Part shown: positions 21,194 through 30,556 of the stretch, one piece after another
Layout: every line of letters starts with the position of its first letter
How positions within the stretch are numbered: the stretch's first letter is position 1
From: Candidatus Poribacteria bacterium
GTDB lineage: Bacteria > Poribacteria > WGA-4E > WGA-3G
Assembly (NCBI GenBank): GCA_022825665.1
Contig: JAJDWI010000109.1
Coordinates: 1-43,043 of the forward strand
DNA length: 43,043 nt
Direction of reading: 5' to 3'
Made by a program: the position numbers and the translations under genes
The notes under the pieces: model-generated
Seen by the model: only the letters and a program-made list of their open reading frames with translations
Databases searched by the model: none
What the model was told of the DNA's origin: nothing

Positions 21194-21266
21194 GTCCATA
21201 TCCTCCTTAGGTCTGAATATTAGATTGAGTTTCTATTGTCTGTAAAGTTAAGATTATCCTATGATT

Positions 21267-22874
21267 TTAATAAGGCTTTCCAAGTAGTTCAAACGTGACA
21301 CTTTGTGCTGCACCACCCTGCATTTTCGTTGAGGAGCGAGTGCTTGCAATTGCCCGAATTCGGTGGCTCTTGATGCCGTGTTGTTTCAGGGCATTTGCTG
21401 CTGCTTCAGCACGTTGTGTCGCGAGTACCTTGTTTGCCGCGGGGTCTCCCTCTTTTCGCGTGTGTCCAACAACCCTGAGATAATACTGAGGAAACGACTT
21501 TAAGTTTGATGCAATATCAGCAAGGGCACGTTTGCTACCGGGCAGTATTCGTGCATTTCCCCTACCGAATTGGATCGGTTCTATTTTCATTGCTGCGACA
21601 GGGGCAAGTGTATTCCAGTTATCGTCAGTCAGAGGATTCAGGGTAACATCTTCACGAACCTTTTCCTCTACCACAGGTGCTGTATCAACGAAGATATCTT
21701 CTAACCCCGCAGAGTCACCTGCATTCAACATACCGGGATGAAATTTATCATGATGGAGTGAACGTAATATTCCTTCAAAGAATAGATTTCCATAGTTCCC
21801 TGCCAACGGGTCTGCAGGTAGGGATTTGGTTTTAACGAGTACTTGCATAATCTTGCCAATCATCGTTTCAAGTTTCTCAGAATCTTTTGCTTCCGCGCCA
21901 GAAATCACCCCAAAGTGTGCGTAATTCTCAACGGTGTTTCGCCATTCAATACCTTTAACAAGTTGGTTAGCTTCATTTCGACTGAGTGAATCTCCGTATT
22001 GCTTTGCGTCCATTTCAATTAAGGACAGCAAACCTTCGGTCTGATTTGTGTAGTCATAGTTCGCTCGAAGATAAGCCTGTACAACATGGGTAACAAGTTC
22101 ACGTTGCGAATCTAAGAATTCGCGCTGAACGACTAAGACATCAACGATATAACCTTTGAGTTTTGAACTGTCTAACAATAGATGTACGCCATCAATTGCA
22201 AGTGCTTTTGTAACATAGGGTTCCCACAAAACATAGGCAGTAGGTTTATCCGGGTCAGCAGATTTTAGTTTTTTGTAGACATCTTCGGAACCGTTTGCGT
22301 CTGATGACCAATCAGCGGGTAGACTGGGCAAACTCATCGTGTTAATCATAATGCGTGCAAGCGTTTCACTCGGTGAATCCGGTGTAAGAACAATCCGTGC
22401 ATTTGGATTGCTCAAATTTGGAATATTTGGCACACCCCGCTTGTGTGCTACAATAGCATCTGCGCCTTTGGACTCGTCTATGACGAGAACAATTGAACCG
22501 GGATAATCACCGATAGTATTTCCCGCCTTTAGGTATGCATCAATGGTAAAGACAGCCATCTGCACCTTACCGCTTTTTAGGTCGCGGGCTCTACGGACAT
22601 AATCTGCCTTGTCGTCAACAAAGGTGAGCTTAATTGCTTGCCGATCAAGCAAATTCCTCACAGCGTCGGAACGTAAAATAGCATATCCTGGAAAGGAGTC
22701 GTGTGCAACTTTAATCTCGTGGTCGTATCGCTGCGTACTTGTCTTTTCAACGAGTTTATCACGTCTACCACCAATACGTGGTTCAACGACAAACTTATAA
22801 ACGAGTCCGATTATACCGATGATAATCATCCAACTCGCTACCATGATAATTCTGCTTCGTGTTTTGCTTTCCAT
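21267..22874 (-). CDS. Membrane-anchored substrate-binding/OmpA fusion
   Basis: 535 residues. An N-terminal transmembrane anchor (about 9-30) leads into a periplasmic type II substrate-binding-like fold (HDSFPGYAILRSDAVRNLLD, LKSGKVQMAVFTIDAYLKAG, CV-free), with a C-terminal OmpA-like peptidoglycan-binding domain (about 435-535: ARILPGSKRALADIASNL, YLRVVGHTRKEGDPAAN, ATQRAEAAANALKQHGI). It would tie a solute-sensing domain to the cell wall. It is the third gene of a minus-strand cluster with a VWA protein and a second PBP/OmpA fusion, with gaps of 21 and 58 nt. No ABC permease or ATPase gene is nearby, so it is more likely a sensor or scaffold than a transporter component. Confidence 0.85.
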   Translation of the reverse strand: MESKTRSRIIMVASWMIIIGIIGLVYKFVVEPRIGGRRDKLVEKTSTQRYDHEIKVAHDSFPGYAILRSDAVRNLLDRQAIKLTFVDDKADYVRRARDLKSGKVQMAVFTIDAYLKAGNTIGDYPGSIVLVIDESKGADAIVAHKRGVPNIPNLSNPNARIVLTPDSPSETLARIMINTMSLPSLPADWSSDANGSEDVYKKLKSADPDKPTAYVLWEPYVTKALAIDGVHLLLDSSKLKGYIVDVLVVQREFLDSQRELVTHVVQAYLRANYDYTNQTEGLLSLIEMDAKQYGDSLSRNEANQLVKGIEWRNTVENYAHFGVISGAEAKDSEKLETMIGKIMQVLVKTKSLPADPLAGNYGNLFFEGILRSLHHDKFHPGMLNAGDSAGLEDIFVDTAPVVEEKVREDVTLNPLTDDNWNTLAPVAAMKIEPIQFGRGNARILPGSKRALADIASNLKSFPQYYLRVVGHTRKEGDPAANKVLATQRAEAAANALKQHGIKSHRIRAIASTRSSTKMQGGAAQSVTFELLGKPY

Positions 22875-22932
22875 ATCTTTGTCCCAATTTGATGACTTTA
22901 TCTATTAAGAACTGAGTGCTGATCACTAACCG

Positions 22933-23865
22933 CTATCTTCCAGCACGTCTAAACAGAATAATACCAAGAACGACAACAACAATTCCAATAATGAGCCATA
23001 CACTGATACCACCGCCACTATCTTGGACAGGTTGTCGTATCGGTTGTTGCTGTTGCGGTTGTTGTGATGGTGTTTGCCTTTGTTGTGTTGTGGTGTTTAC
23101 CTGTGTCGTCGTAGCAATTGCAGTGTTACTCGGTGGTTTTGTAATCCGTTGAATTAGGTCTACAGCGATCGCTTCTGTAAGCGGTGCAATATCTTCAAAT
23201 GCATCTTCTCCATCTATGTCAGTTCCAGTTCCACCAGTTTCTGCGAGGATTTGTGATACCGCTGCCACAAGTTCACCCGGATTGTCTGCCTTACGATAAC
23301 TATCCGCATCTTTCGCCAAATTATGATCGGTTTTCATGTCAACACCGATGACATCCACACGTATTTGTCGGTTGAGGATTTCAGGGGTATACCGAGCGAC
23401 TTTGGCTTTATCTGTTGCTTCTCCATCCGTAACAATCAATAATCGATAGTTTCCGTAGTTATATTGCTTTTCTCGCTGTTCCAGCAACCGATTAGCCCCG
23501 ACACGCATATATCTTCCGAGCGGAGTTCCACCACCGGGTTGTGGTACATCAATTGCAGCCATCAACCTATCTGTATCCTTCGGTCCCAACGGATATACCC
23601 ATTCATCTGCAATGTTTTCACCACTGAATACCAGCAAACCGATATGAGTATCCTCTGGCACTTTTGTAAGGACCTCCCTTAAAGCCTCTTTAGCCGCATC
23701 CATCTTTGACTTTGTTTGGTCTGCGCGAAACTTGTCTCTCATCGATCCTGAGGCATCAAGAATAACGACAATATTGTCTGTATGAAGTTCACTCTCTGCA
23801 AAACTTGTCTGGACTGAAGCAAATAATAAGATAAGGAAAAGACACGATGCAATTACATGTTTCAC
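22933..23865 (-). CDS. Membrane-anchored VWA domain protein
   Basis: 310 residues with a signal peptide (1-23) and a von Willebrand A domain whose metal site is intact: DASGS at residues 37-41, with the threonine in GGTPLGRY and the aspartate in IVTDGEATD. A Q/T-rich linker (TTTQVNTTTQQRQ, QQPQQQQPIRQ) is followed by a C-terminal membrane helix (VWLIIGIVVVVLGIILF). The VWA domain therefore faces the periplasm and is anchored in the inner membrane. The start is GTG with an AGGAG box 6 nt upstream. It lies between the two PBP/OmpA fusion genes and is likely the partner that assembles with them. Confidence 0.9.
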   Translation of the reverse strand: MKHVIASCLFLILLFASVQTSFAESELHTDNIVVILDASGSMRDKFRADQTKSKMDAAKEALREVLTKVPEDTHIGLLVFSGENIADEWVYPLGPKDTDRLMAAIDVPQPGGGTPLGRYMRVGANRLLEQREKQYNYGNYRLLIVTDGEATDKAKVARYTPEILNRQIRVDVIGVDMKTDHNLAKDADSYRKADNPGELVAAVSQILAETGGTGTDIDGEDAFEDIAPLTEAIAVDLIQRITKPPSNTAIATTTQVNTTTQQRQTPSQQPQQQQPIRQPVQDSGGGISVWLIIGIVVVVLGIILFRRAGR

Positions 23866-23886
23866 AACATACTCCTATTTACCTGA

Positions 23887-25800
23887 CTAAAAGTCAAAAT
23901 CGGAGGCAGCGACAGCTTCCGCTGATACCTTGATGAGAGCGAATTCAACACGTCGGTTTTCTGCAGCTTCTGCTGGACTTGTCGGTTTGGGTATAATAGG
24001 TTCCTTAATACCGACACCGACGGGTACAATCTGGTCTGCATCAATGCGTGCATTTTTACTCCGAGCATAGTCAATAATTGACTGTTTAACTGCTTCCCCG
24101 CGTTGTTCTGAGAGTTTTAGCGCAGCACGCATTACTTGATATGGGTTTTCAACCCCATTTCCATCTTCAAACTTTCTTTGGTCAATGAGACGAATCAGTT
24201 CTCCGGTATTTTCAAGATTAAAAGGTTTGCCATTCAGAAAATATCTATAATTTCCGCGTGTTCCTGTACGCTTCAAGAATCCTTTAGAGAGTCCAGTTCT
24301 TACTAAGATGCTTAACGTCCGTGATGGATCACTATGTCCTTTAATTGCTATAGCAGCATTTCCATATTTAGATGCAAGTTCAACAACTCTGTCAAATTCA
24401 GAACTATATTGCGTTGCACTAAATGTATCCTGATTTGCATCAAATTGGATAGTAAAGGAGATAAGTGTTTTCTCATCTAGTACTGCATCTTCATTGAAAG
24501 ATTCAATTTCTGCTCGTACAGTTTCCTTTTTGAAACGCGTCTTTTTGAGTTGGGTCGGAGCATCTACAGTGGTAGCAAGTATGTCCTTGAAGGCTTTTGA
24601 GTTGAAATTTAGGTCTGAGGGAAGTAGCGCGTATCGCTGACTCGCAAACCCCCAATTGACTGCCATATCCAACCCCGCCTTGTTAAAACCTTCAAAGCCA
24701 GTAATCGTATTACTTGGGTCATTGAAAAATGCAACATTACCGGGTTGTCCAACAAAAGTGCAATCAGCGATTAATCCGTGTGCATCCTCCTCAAGTGTTG
24801 GTAGGACATCTTTTCCATAGATACTCTGCATCATTGTCAACAATGCGTTGTATTGTGCTGAACCGCTTCTTTCATAAACTTTTTTCAGTGCTACCACCTC
24901 TTCAGCACCTTTTAAATAACCCGCGAAAAATCGCTCAATAAAAGGCTTGTACTTATCGTAAAAATCCTTTCTGCATGCGTAGACATCTGCAATAGAACGT
25001 GAAAGAGTCGCTGTGCTGACGACGACATGTGCCCCTTTCACGGTGCCTTCTGCTCCTGTGCCAGTATTGTCGGGACCCCCTGTTAATCCGATCATATCAG
25101 GTGTAATAACGAAACAGCCTGCAATGGTTGCGTCATTACGGAATTTTTCTGCTGGTCCTTTTGCTCCTGTTAGTTCATCTACCCACGCGATTTGCACGTT
25201 TGCTTTTGAGAGTCGGGCAGTTTTCAACATATCGTATAACATCCCGACATGAGGTCCGCCCTTCTGTATAGCGATCTTTTTCCCGCTGAGATCGGATATT
25301 TTTCGTATATTTGCACGACCGACAAAATGGTCCCCTGCTGACCACGTTAGTTGTCCAAAGACAACAGGTTTAGTGCGGGGATCTTTCCCGATAACTTCAC
25401 TCGCCTGTGCAATCATCCTGAATGTACCGCGTAGAATAGGAGTTTTACCCGATAGATAGTCGCGGACTTGTTGCTGAAAATTATCTCCTGCTACCAATTT
25501 GAGATTTAGTCCTTGTTTCTCCATGATTGTACCAGCCTTGGTTGACAATCCACCGTTGGCATGGAACAAAGCAGATTCACCACCCCAAGTAATATATGGA
25601 ACAACTAAAGGTGAAATTGATGTAACTTCACTAATAGCAACGGTACCGACTTCATCTGCAAAACGTTCTTGTGCATTCGCTGAAAACACAAGACATAAAA
25701 GTATTAAACAAAGTAGGTTGTATTTGAACAAACGGTGAAGGACTTTATACGGGTTTCCTCTGGATATGTTACAACAGCGTAAAATGGATTTTCTTATCAT
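23887..25800 (-). CDS. Secreted substrate-binding/OmpA fusion protein
   Basis: 637 residues. A signal peptide follows an unusually long basic N-region (cleavage near VFSANA). A phosphonate/nitrate-type substrate-binding fold covers about residues 55-410 (VVPYITWGGESAL, LVAGDNFQQQVRDYLSG, IAIQKGGPHVGMLYDML). The C-terminal OmpA-like domain (about 440-625: FTIQFDANQDTFSATQYSSE, IAIKGHSDPS, AEAAENRRVEFALIKV) contains a roughly 55-residue insertion between its two halves. It heads the minus-strand cluster with the VWA and second PBP/OmpA genes. Its function is inferred to be envelope sensing or wall anchoring. Confidence 0.85.
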   Translation of the reverse strand: MIRKSILRCCNISRGNPYKVLHRLFKYNLLCLILLCLVFSANAQERFADEVGTVAISEVTSISPLVVPYITWGGESALFHANGGLSTKAGTIMEKQGLNLKLVAGDNFQQQVRDYLSGKTPILRGTFRMIAQASEVIGKDPRTKPVVFGQLTWSAGDHFVGRANIRKISDLSGKKIAIQKGGPHVGMLYDMLKTARLSKANVQIAWVDELTGAKGPAEKFRNDATIAGCFVITPDMIGLTGGPDNTGTGAEGTVKGAHVVVSTATLSRSIADVYACRKDFYDKYKPFIERFFAGYLKGAEEVVALKKVYERSGSAQYNALLTMMQSIYGKDVLPTLEEDAHGLIADCTFVGQPGNVAFFNDPSNTITGFEGFNKAGLDMAVNWGFASQRYALLPSDLNFNSKAFKDILATTVDAPTQLKKTRFKKETVRAEIESFNEDAVLDEKTLISFTIQFDANQDTFSATQYSSEFDRVVELASKYGNAAIAIKGHSDPSRTLSILVRTGLSKGFLKRTGTRGNYRYFLNGKPFNLENTGELIRLIDQRKFEDGNGVENPYQVMRAALKLSEQRGEAVKQSIIDYARSKNARIDADQIVPVGVGIKEPIIPKPTSPAEAAENRRVEFALIKVSAEAVAASDFDF

Positions 25801-26035
25801 GTCTTTTTCCTCTTGTTGAGATGCTCTTTTTCTGATTTACTTGCTTCAGAAGTATTGTAGCATATATATATTAAAAATATCCACACAATTTCTATCCTAT
25901 CCAGAGGAATTCAATTGTTGATTTTTCTGTCTGAATTGCTGTAGGCGCGGAAGGAAGAGTTCTTTTCCGTGTCTTCAGTGTTTTCAGTGATTCTGACAAA
26001 ATAGCGGATATAAATTTATCGGTTTTTCTCCTTTA

Positions 26036-26292
26036 AAAAAGATACAAAACTGTGTTGTTTTGCAACATTTTTGTATCTTTTTCGTGTTGTTGGTCTGAAG
26101 TTAGTGTCTGACTGGGTTTGTGGGTTGTTGAAGTCGGTTTTTTTGCGGTTTTTCGGGGTGAAAAAAAATTGTTTTTTGTATCTTTTTTATCTACTGGGTT
26201 ATGGTCGGTTTTTGGGTGGATGTTTTTTGGGTGACGGGTGACGAATTTTGTTGAGAATATGGATTGTATGCAGTTTTTGTTTTTCATAGTGG
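26036..26292 (-). ncRNA. Candidate structured RNA element 1 (GATACA type)
   Basis: On the minus strand an extended -10 promoter (TGTTATAAT; TATAAT at 26297-26302) is followed by a conserved module of about 110 nt, then a divergent part ending in a strong hairpin. The hairpin has 14-bp arms (26036-26049 and 26069-26082, AAAAAGATACAAAA) with an inner GTTG/CAAC stem and a T-run. The same GATACAAAA motif occurs a third time just after the conserved module (about 26172-26189). An 84-codon ORF starts only about 10 nt after the -10 box with no ribosome site, so a non-coding transcript is more likely. It is matched by element 2 at 32283. Confidence 0.55.
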
Positions 26293-26600
26293 TAGTATTA
26301 TAACAGGTGTTAAGAGGGAATGGAAGGGATTGTGAGGTTGGGAACCATAAGTTTCATGTGTGTTTCATGTATGTTTCGGTTTTTTGGTTTAGTTTTCGGT
26401 ATTGTCTGAACCAGGATTTTCAGGATTATAGGATGGACAGGATTAGGAGTTGGTGAGTATAAATTCCGTTGTCCAGGATGAAGACTACCTTTTGCAAAGG
26501 AACATTGGCATATATAGTGAACTTTAGAATTATAGTAAAATTCGTAATTACTTGGACACTTTGGTAGGTTCGGTTTCCTAATCAAACCATAGGCATCAAT
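26293..26600. repeat. Upstream flank of element 1 (repeat similar to 32140-32282)
   Basis: Read on the minus strand, this flank resembles the flank of element 2: a 'cctgaaaatcctggttcaga' module, then a 'acatgaaac' stretch and a 'cccttccatt' run leading into the promoter. The similarity between the two elements therefore extends well outside the transcribed part. A 'ttatagtaaaattcgtaatt' module lies near 26532. The earlier gap, 25801-26030, holds nothing recognisable apart from the AT-rich region upstream of the PBP/OmpA gene. Confidence 0.5.
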
Positions 26601-26639
26601 TTAGTGCTTAACGTTAGGGCATCTGATACACCTGTTGCT

Positions 26640-27020
26640 GTTCTGGGACTTTAGGACTGTATGTGGGCAAGTGGGCGAGGAGACCTCGCCCCTACGAGGC
26701 TGTTATCAGGGTCTGGGCACGTCCCGTTCGTAGGGGCGGGTTTCCCCGCCCGATATTCATGTCCTGCGGGCGAGGGGACCTCGCCCCTACGATAATGTCC
26801 GAAGCGACAAATGCCAAACGCGCATTTGGCGTTGATTTGGCAATGAATTGCGCGACTACAAACGCGTTTTCTCCTTAAATTGACGCTAATGGTTCGGTTT
26901 CCTAACCGAACCGGTGTTTATTCAGCATCATAGATGCGGTTAGGAAACCGCATCTACCGCGGAGTGTGTACTTACTTTATAGGTTTCACTATAATTTGAC
27001 GCTTATGGTGTGATTAGGAA
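26640..27020. repeat. Array of mixed palindromic repeats
   Basis: Three GC-rich palindromes (gggcgaggagacctcgccc-type at about 26670, 26730 and 26768), then a reverse copy of the 'gcgcaatgaattgcgcgac' repeat with the 35-nt palindrome inserted (26805-26839). Then come several ggttcggtttcctaaccgaa / gcggttaggaaaccgc hairpins (about 26890, 26935 and 27010). No gene is seen. It is the densest repeat cluster of the window. Confidence 0.65.
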
Positions 27021-27048
27021 ACCATACCTACCGAATAGTAACTAAACC

Positions 27049-28581
27049 TTAGTTTGATGTAGTGGCACTACGAGGATATATTAAGATAGCATCAGAGATT
27101 GAACGTCCCTGATACTGCGGCATAGGTCGTATCCTACGGTTGCCGCGAGCAGTTCTCGTGTTTCTTTGAGGAGCTGCTTGAGTGGGTTGCGCTTTGTCTG
27201 CTGTCGCAGTAACTTTATTATCTATCTTAAGTTGTTTGTCAGGTTCGGTAGATTGACCATCTTTCTCAGTTTGCGTTTCAGGTTCAGTAGGTTTAACGTT
27301 TTCTTTAGGTTGCTTGTCTGGTTCTGTAGTTTTAACCTTCTTCTCAGGTGGTTTGTCTTGTGAGGTAGGTTTGGATTCCTCTTTGGATGAAGGACGTCGA
27401 CGTTGTTCCCACTTAACACTTACAACCTGATCGCGAATCACCATCATTGATGAACCCCCACCATCCAAATTAGCAGCGTCTGTTGCTCCCCACTCCTGAA
27501 AAAGTTTAGCAAGTTTTGACAGCGTGACACCACGACGAACCCGAGGATCAGCACCAGTTATCGTAACAAAGAGTAGTGTGCCATCTTCTTTTTTGCCTAT
27601 TGCAGTACGAGGATGCCAAAAACTATGAAATGAAGATTTGAATCCCTCCTGTTCAAAGGATTTTTTCGTAGACTCAACGCTATTCCTTAGTAATAAGGGA
27701 CCACCACCGATAATATGTGTGATACTTGCCCACAAATTGCTGTCTCCCACTCGTTCAGGAACTACCTGCTCACGGATTTTGACAGAATCGCCAATAGCGA
27801 CATTTTTCAACAGCAACCCTCTTTTCCTGCCATGTGCAGACAGGATATACCCATCATCTGGAATACGTGTGCTTCCCTGACCATCGTGTATGTCAACTAC
27901 TTTGTCGTTGCGTACAACAACTTCAACACCATCGTGCATCGTCAAGGTCACCTTGTGAAATATCGGACGGTAAATCACCAATTCGTTGTAAATACGTCCG
28001 CGATTTATACCGTCAATATTCAATGTTGTTCCATTTGGTAAAATGATGTCGTGTTGCAGTGAAATCCGATCAATGTAAGTTTCTATTTTCTCATTGACGG
28101 TTCTAAACCCAACAACCACTCTCCCCTGTTCAGGTTCACTCACCCATTCCCCATCTATTTTCAACGCGCCGACAGATTCTCCGCGATAAGTTCCTGACAT
28201 TTCATAGAACCCACCATTTATTGCAATTAGGGCTTTGTGTCGTTTCGCGATTGAGGGTAAACTCTCAGTGCCAATTGCAGCGTTAAGTGCGCTAAACAGA
28301 CGGATGTCAACTGCATCTGGCTTTATGGAAAGGATGTTCGTCAATACACCATCATCAAATATCTGTCTATGCACAATACCGGGTAACACCTGTTTTGTTT
28401 CGTCAGTCTTTATAGGATCTGTATAGGATTTAAAGTAATTTGGTATCTTTTCAAAGGGCACTTCTCTGCCAACCCAGATACCAATGGAGAAGATAATGAC
28501 GAAGCCAATAATGGTGAATGTTCGCGGATAACGTCCTATAAAACGGAATAATCTCTTTCCTAAATAGACAATATCAAACAT
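27049..28581 (-). CDS. Phosphodiester glycosidase (NAGPA/DUF2233) family protein
   Basis: 510 residues. An N-terminal membrane anchor (FTIIGFVIIFSIGIWVG, about 22-38) exposes a domain of the NAGPA/DUF2233 family: LIAINGGFYEMSG, GALKIDGEWVSEPE, RTAIGKKEDGTLLFVTITG, and the signature AANLDGGGSSMMVI. Related enzymes act on phosphodiester-linked sugars, and several bacterial members work on wall glycans. A low-complexity charged tail (repeated EPDKQ / KPTEPE) of about 110 residues follows and may tether or bind the wall. It lies on its own, with repeats on the upstream side of the window and the purB-like gene beyond its start. Confidence 0.82.
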   Translation of the reverse strand: MFDIVYLGKRLFRFIGRYPRTFTIIGFVIIFSIGIWVGREVPFEKIPNYFKSYTDPIKTDETKQVLPGIVHRQIFDDGVLTNILSIKPDAVDIRLFSALNAAIGTESLPSIAKRHKALIAINGGFYEMSGTYRGESVGALKIDGEWVSEPEQGRVVVGFRTVNEKIETYIDRISLQHDIILPNGTTLNIDGINRGRIYNELVIYRPIFHKVTLTMHDGVEVVVRNDKVVDIHDGQGSTRIPDDGYILSAHGRKRGLLLKNVAIGDSVKIREQVVPERVGDSNLWASITHIIGGGPLLLRNSVESTKKSFEQEGFKSSFHSFWHPRTAIGKKEDGTLLFVTITGADPRVRRGVTLSKLAKLFQEWGATDAANLDGGGSSMMVIRDQVVSVKWEQRRRPSSKEESKPTSQDKPPEKKVKTTEPDKQPKENVKPTEPETQTEKDGQSTEPDKQLKIDNKVTATADKAQPTQAAPQRNTRTARGNRRIRPMPQYQGRSISDAILIYPRSATTSN

Positions 28582-28656
28582 ATTCTGTCAAACGAGACAT
28601 TTCTTAGTTCTATTGACTAAGTTCCATACCCGCTACATAATTACTATTTACTAAAA

Positions 28657-30081
28657 TCAAGGCACATCAAGACTTGATGCAAGATTCTCCATCCTACTTT
28701 CCCATTCATCACAAGTCGCGTGCGTGCGTCTAACTGAAGCACCGATATAATTCGTTGGTGCGCTGAGCGCCTCATGTTGCGGTTCTGTCAACTTATCCAA
28801 GAACGGTTTAAAGGTCTCATCCTCCCATAGTAAAGTTGTCAGACTTTTTCCAGTTTCATGAACTTGTGCTATCAACTTACGGGTATGGTCATACGCATCA
28901 GGGAACCCGTAATACGCCATCAACAGATAGATCGGTTCAGCGATAGTGTCCTCTGCGCTCATATCAAGATTGCGTTGCATATTTTCCACTTTGACATCCA
29001 TCTCATCTAAGGCACGTCGCAACCGATAGATTGAATAATCAAACGCAGTAATCAATTCTGTCAAGAAACGACTCGATGCGGAATTGGTCAAATCACGTTG
29101 GTGTTCTAATATACTATCCATAAAGACGGTCTGCATACGTGGTACAAATGCTTTCCACAGACTCTTGATGTTCTCGTACGCCTCTGGATTGACTTTGTGC
29201 GGCATCGTAGAAGACCCAACCAGTTGTGGATTATATTTCCTACCAACTTCAGCGATTTCTGTTCGGTAGAGGTGACGCATATCATCAGCAAAATTAGCCA
29301 ATACTGTATATGCAGCAGTAACTTGATACGCTAAATCCGAGATAAATTCTGGCTCAACACACTGCGTTGAGGTATGTGTATCCGATGGCTTTAGATCAAG
29401 CAATTCCAGAAAATCTCTTTCAATTTGCTCTGGATTATCATGTATCAGTGAAAGTCCGTTAAACGCTCCCACCGCACCAGAAAATTGTCCGCGTAGATTT
29501 TGTCCTGCTTCGTGTATCTTCTCAGTTCGTGTGCCGAGCCGACTGACATAGAGTGCCAACGCGTACCCAAACGTTATCGGTTCTGCGTGTTGTCCGTGTG
29601 TCCTACCTATTTGCGGAGTCTCTGCATGCTCTCGTGCTATTGCTATCAGCTGCTTTTCAAGTGCAATTAGGTCTGGCACAATAACGTTTTCAATGAGTGC
29701 CTTGAACCGCATTGATGTCGCAGTATCCAAAATATCAGCAGAGGTAGCGAACAGATGGACATAAGGTCGTGCTTCTGGACTAATTTTGCTGCGAATCACG
29801 TTGACGAGGGATCGGATGTTATGACGGATGCGTTTCTGTTCCTCATATACCGCTTCTGCAGTTACCTGTTCTACTGACTGTTCCACTTCATCTGCAATTT
29901 TTGATGAACAGACTCCATAGTTTGCCAGTGTGCGTGTCAACGCTGCCTCTACCTTTGCCTGATAGGTAACATATCCTGCCTCAGAAACATAAGGTAGGAG
30001 GCGTTTCATAAAAGTTTCATCGCCGCCATAATATCTAAAGTCTAATGGACTGACGGCTTCATATAGCTGCATAGAACACAT
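28657..30081 (-). CDS. purB: Adenylosuccinate lyase family protein
   Basis: 474 residues of the fumarase/aspartase superfamily. Its motifs are those of adenylosuccinate lyase: the signature GSSTMPHKVNP at about 289-299 (catalytic loop), GRTHGQHAEP near 159-168, and FATSADILDTA near 111-121. The likely reaction is release of fumarate from adenylosuccinate (and SAICAR) in purine synthesis, in the cytoplasm. It could be a related lyase: the length and YGGDE-type N-terminus are within the purB range, but no purine genes lie nearby. A start at 30072 is equally possible; the GGAG box is too near the first ATG. Confidence 0.78.
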   Translation of the reverse strand: MCSMQLYEAVSPLDFRYYGGDETFMKRLLPYVSEAGYVTYQAKVEAALTRTLANYGVCSSKIADEVEQSVEQVTAEAVYEEQKRIRHNIRSLVNVIRSKISPEARPYVHLFATSADILDTATSMRFKALIENVIVPDLIALEKQLIAIAREHAETPQIGRTHGQHAEPITFGYALALYVSRLGTRTEKIHEAGQNLRGQFSGAVGAFNGLSLIHDNPEQIERDFLELLDLKPSDTHTSTQCVEPEFISDLAYQVTAAYTVLANFADDMRHLYRTEIAEVGRKYNPQLVGSSTMPHKVNPEAYENIKSLWKAFVPRMQTVFMDSILEHQRDLTNSASSRFLTELITAFDYSIYRLRRALDEMDVKVENMQRNLDMSAEDTIAEPIYLLMAYYGFPDAYDHTRKLIAQVHETGKSLTTLLWEDETFKPFLDKLTEPQHEALSAPTNYIGASVRRTHATCDEWESRMENLASSLDVP

Positions 30082-30159
30082 TTCTCCAATTTTTTGGGGT
30101 TAATTGTATATTAAGCTATTAAGAATGTAAAGGGATTTTGTTGTTTTTGGCAGGGTTAT

Positions 30160-30425
30160 TTAGTTTATAGTAGAATCCATAATTATTGACACACTACGGT
30201 AGGTTCAGTTTCCTAACCGAACCATGAGCGTCAATTTTAAGAGGAGATGCGTTTATAGTCGCGCAATTCATTGCCAAATCAACGTCAAATGCGCGTATGG
30301 CATTTGTCGCCTCTTACACTCATAGGTAGGCAGGGGATGCTAAATAGCATTCATACCGTTGATTTGGAGGTTTCCTAACTTCGCTTGTTAATAGTATCTA
30401 AGTAATTCTAAAATTCGCTATAAAT
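30160..30425. repeat. Repeat mosaic with an inserted 35-nt palindrome
   Basis: A 'ggttcagtttcctaaccgaa' hairpin near 30200, the 'gcgtttatagtcgcgcaatt' repeat with the 35-nt insert at 30275-30309, then 'ggtttcctaacttcgc' and 'taagtaattctaaaattcgc' modules near 30395. This is the same order as at 5638-5750 and 10095-10225. No gene is seen. Confidence 0.6.
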
Positions 30426-30453
30426 AACCCTTGTTTTGGAGTAACGATAACTT

Positions 30454-30482
30454 TTGATTTTACAACAATTTTGTGATATACT
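30454..30482 (+). promoter_or_regulatory. Promoter (TTGATT-17-TATACT)
   Basis: TTGATT at 30454-30459, a 17-nt spacer and TATACT at 30477-30482, with a shared 'tgtgatatact' end. The same hexamers and spacing occur ahead of the TonB receptor gene at 32611-32639. It precedes the DUF4258/YgiT pair. Confidence 0.65.
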
Positions 30483-30556
30483 TAGCATTAACTTAAATAA
30501 TATTTTAAAATTAAATGCAAACAGAATGTAATTATTAAGATAAGGTAGAAATAGAT

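Noticed and set aside
26033-26287. 84-residue basic ORF as a protein gene
   Set aside because: No ribosome site, it starts about 10 nt after a -10 box, has a composition of repeats, and ends in the terminator hairpin; treated as part of an RNA element.
26293-27020. CRISPR array
   Set aside because: Repeats here are palindromic modules of several kinds at irregular spacing with no regular unique spacers and no cas genes.
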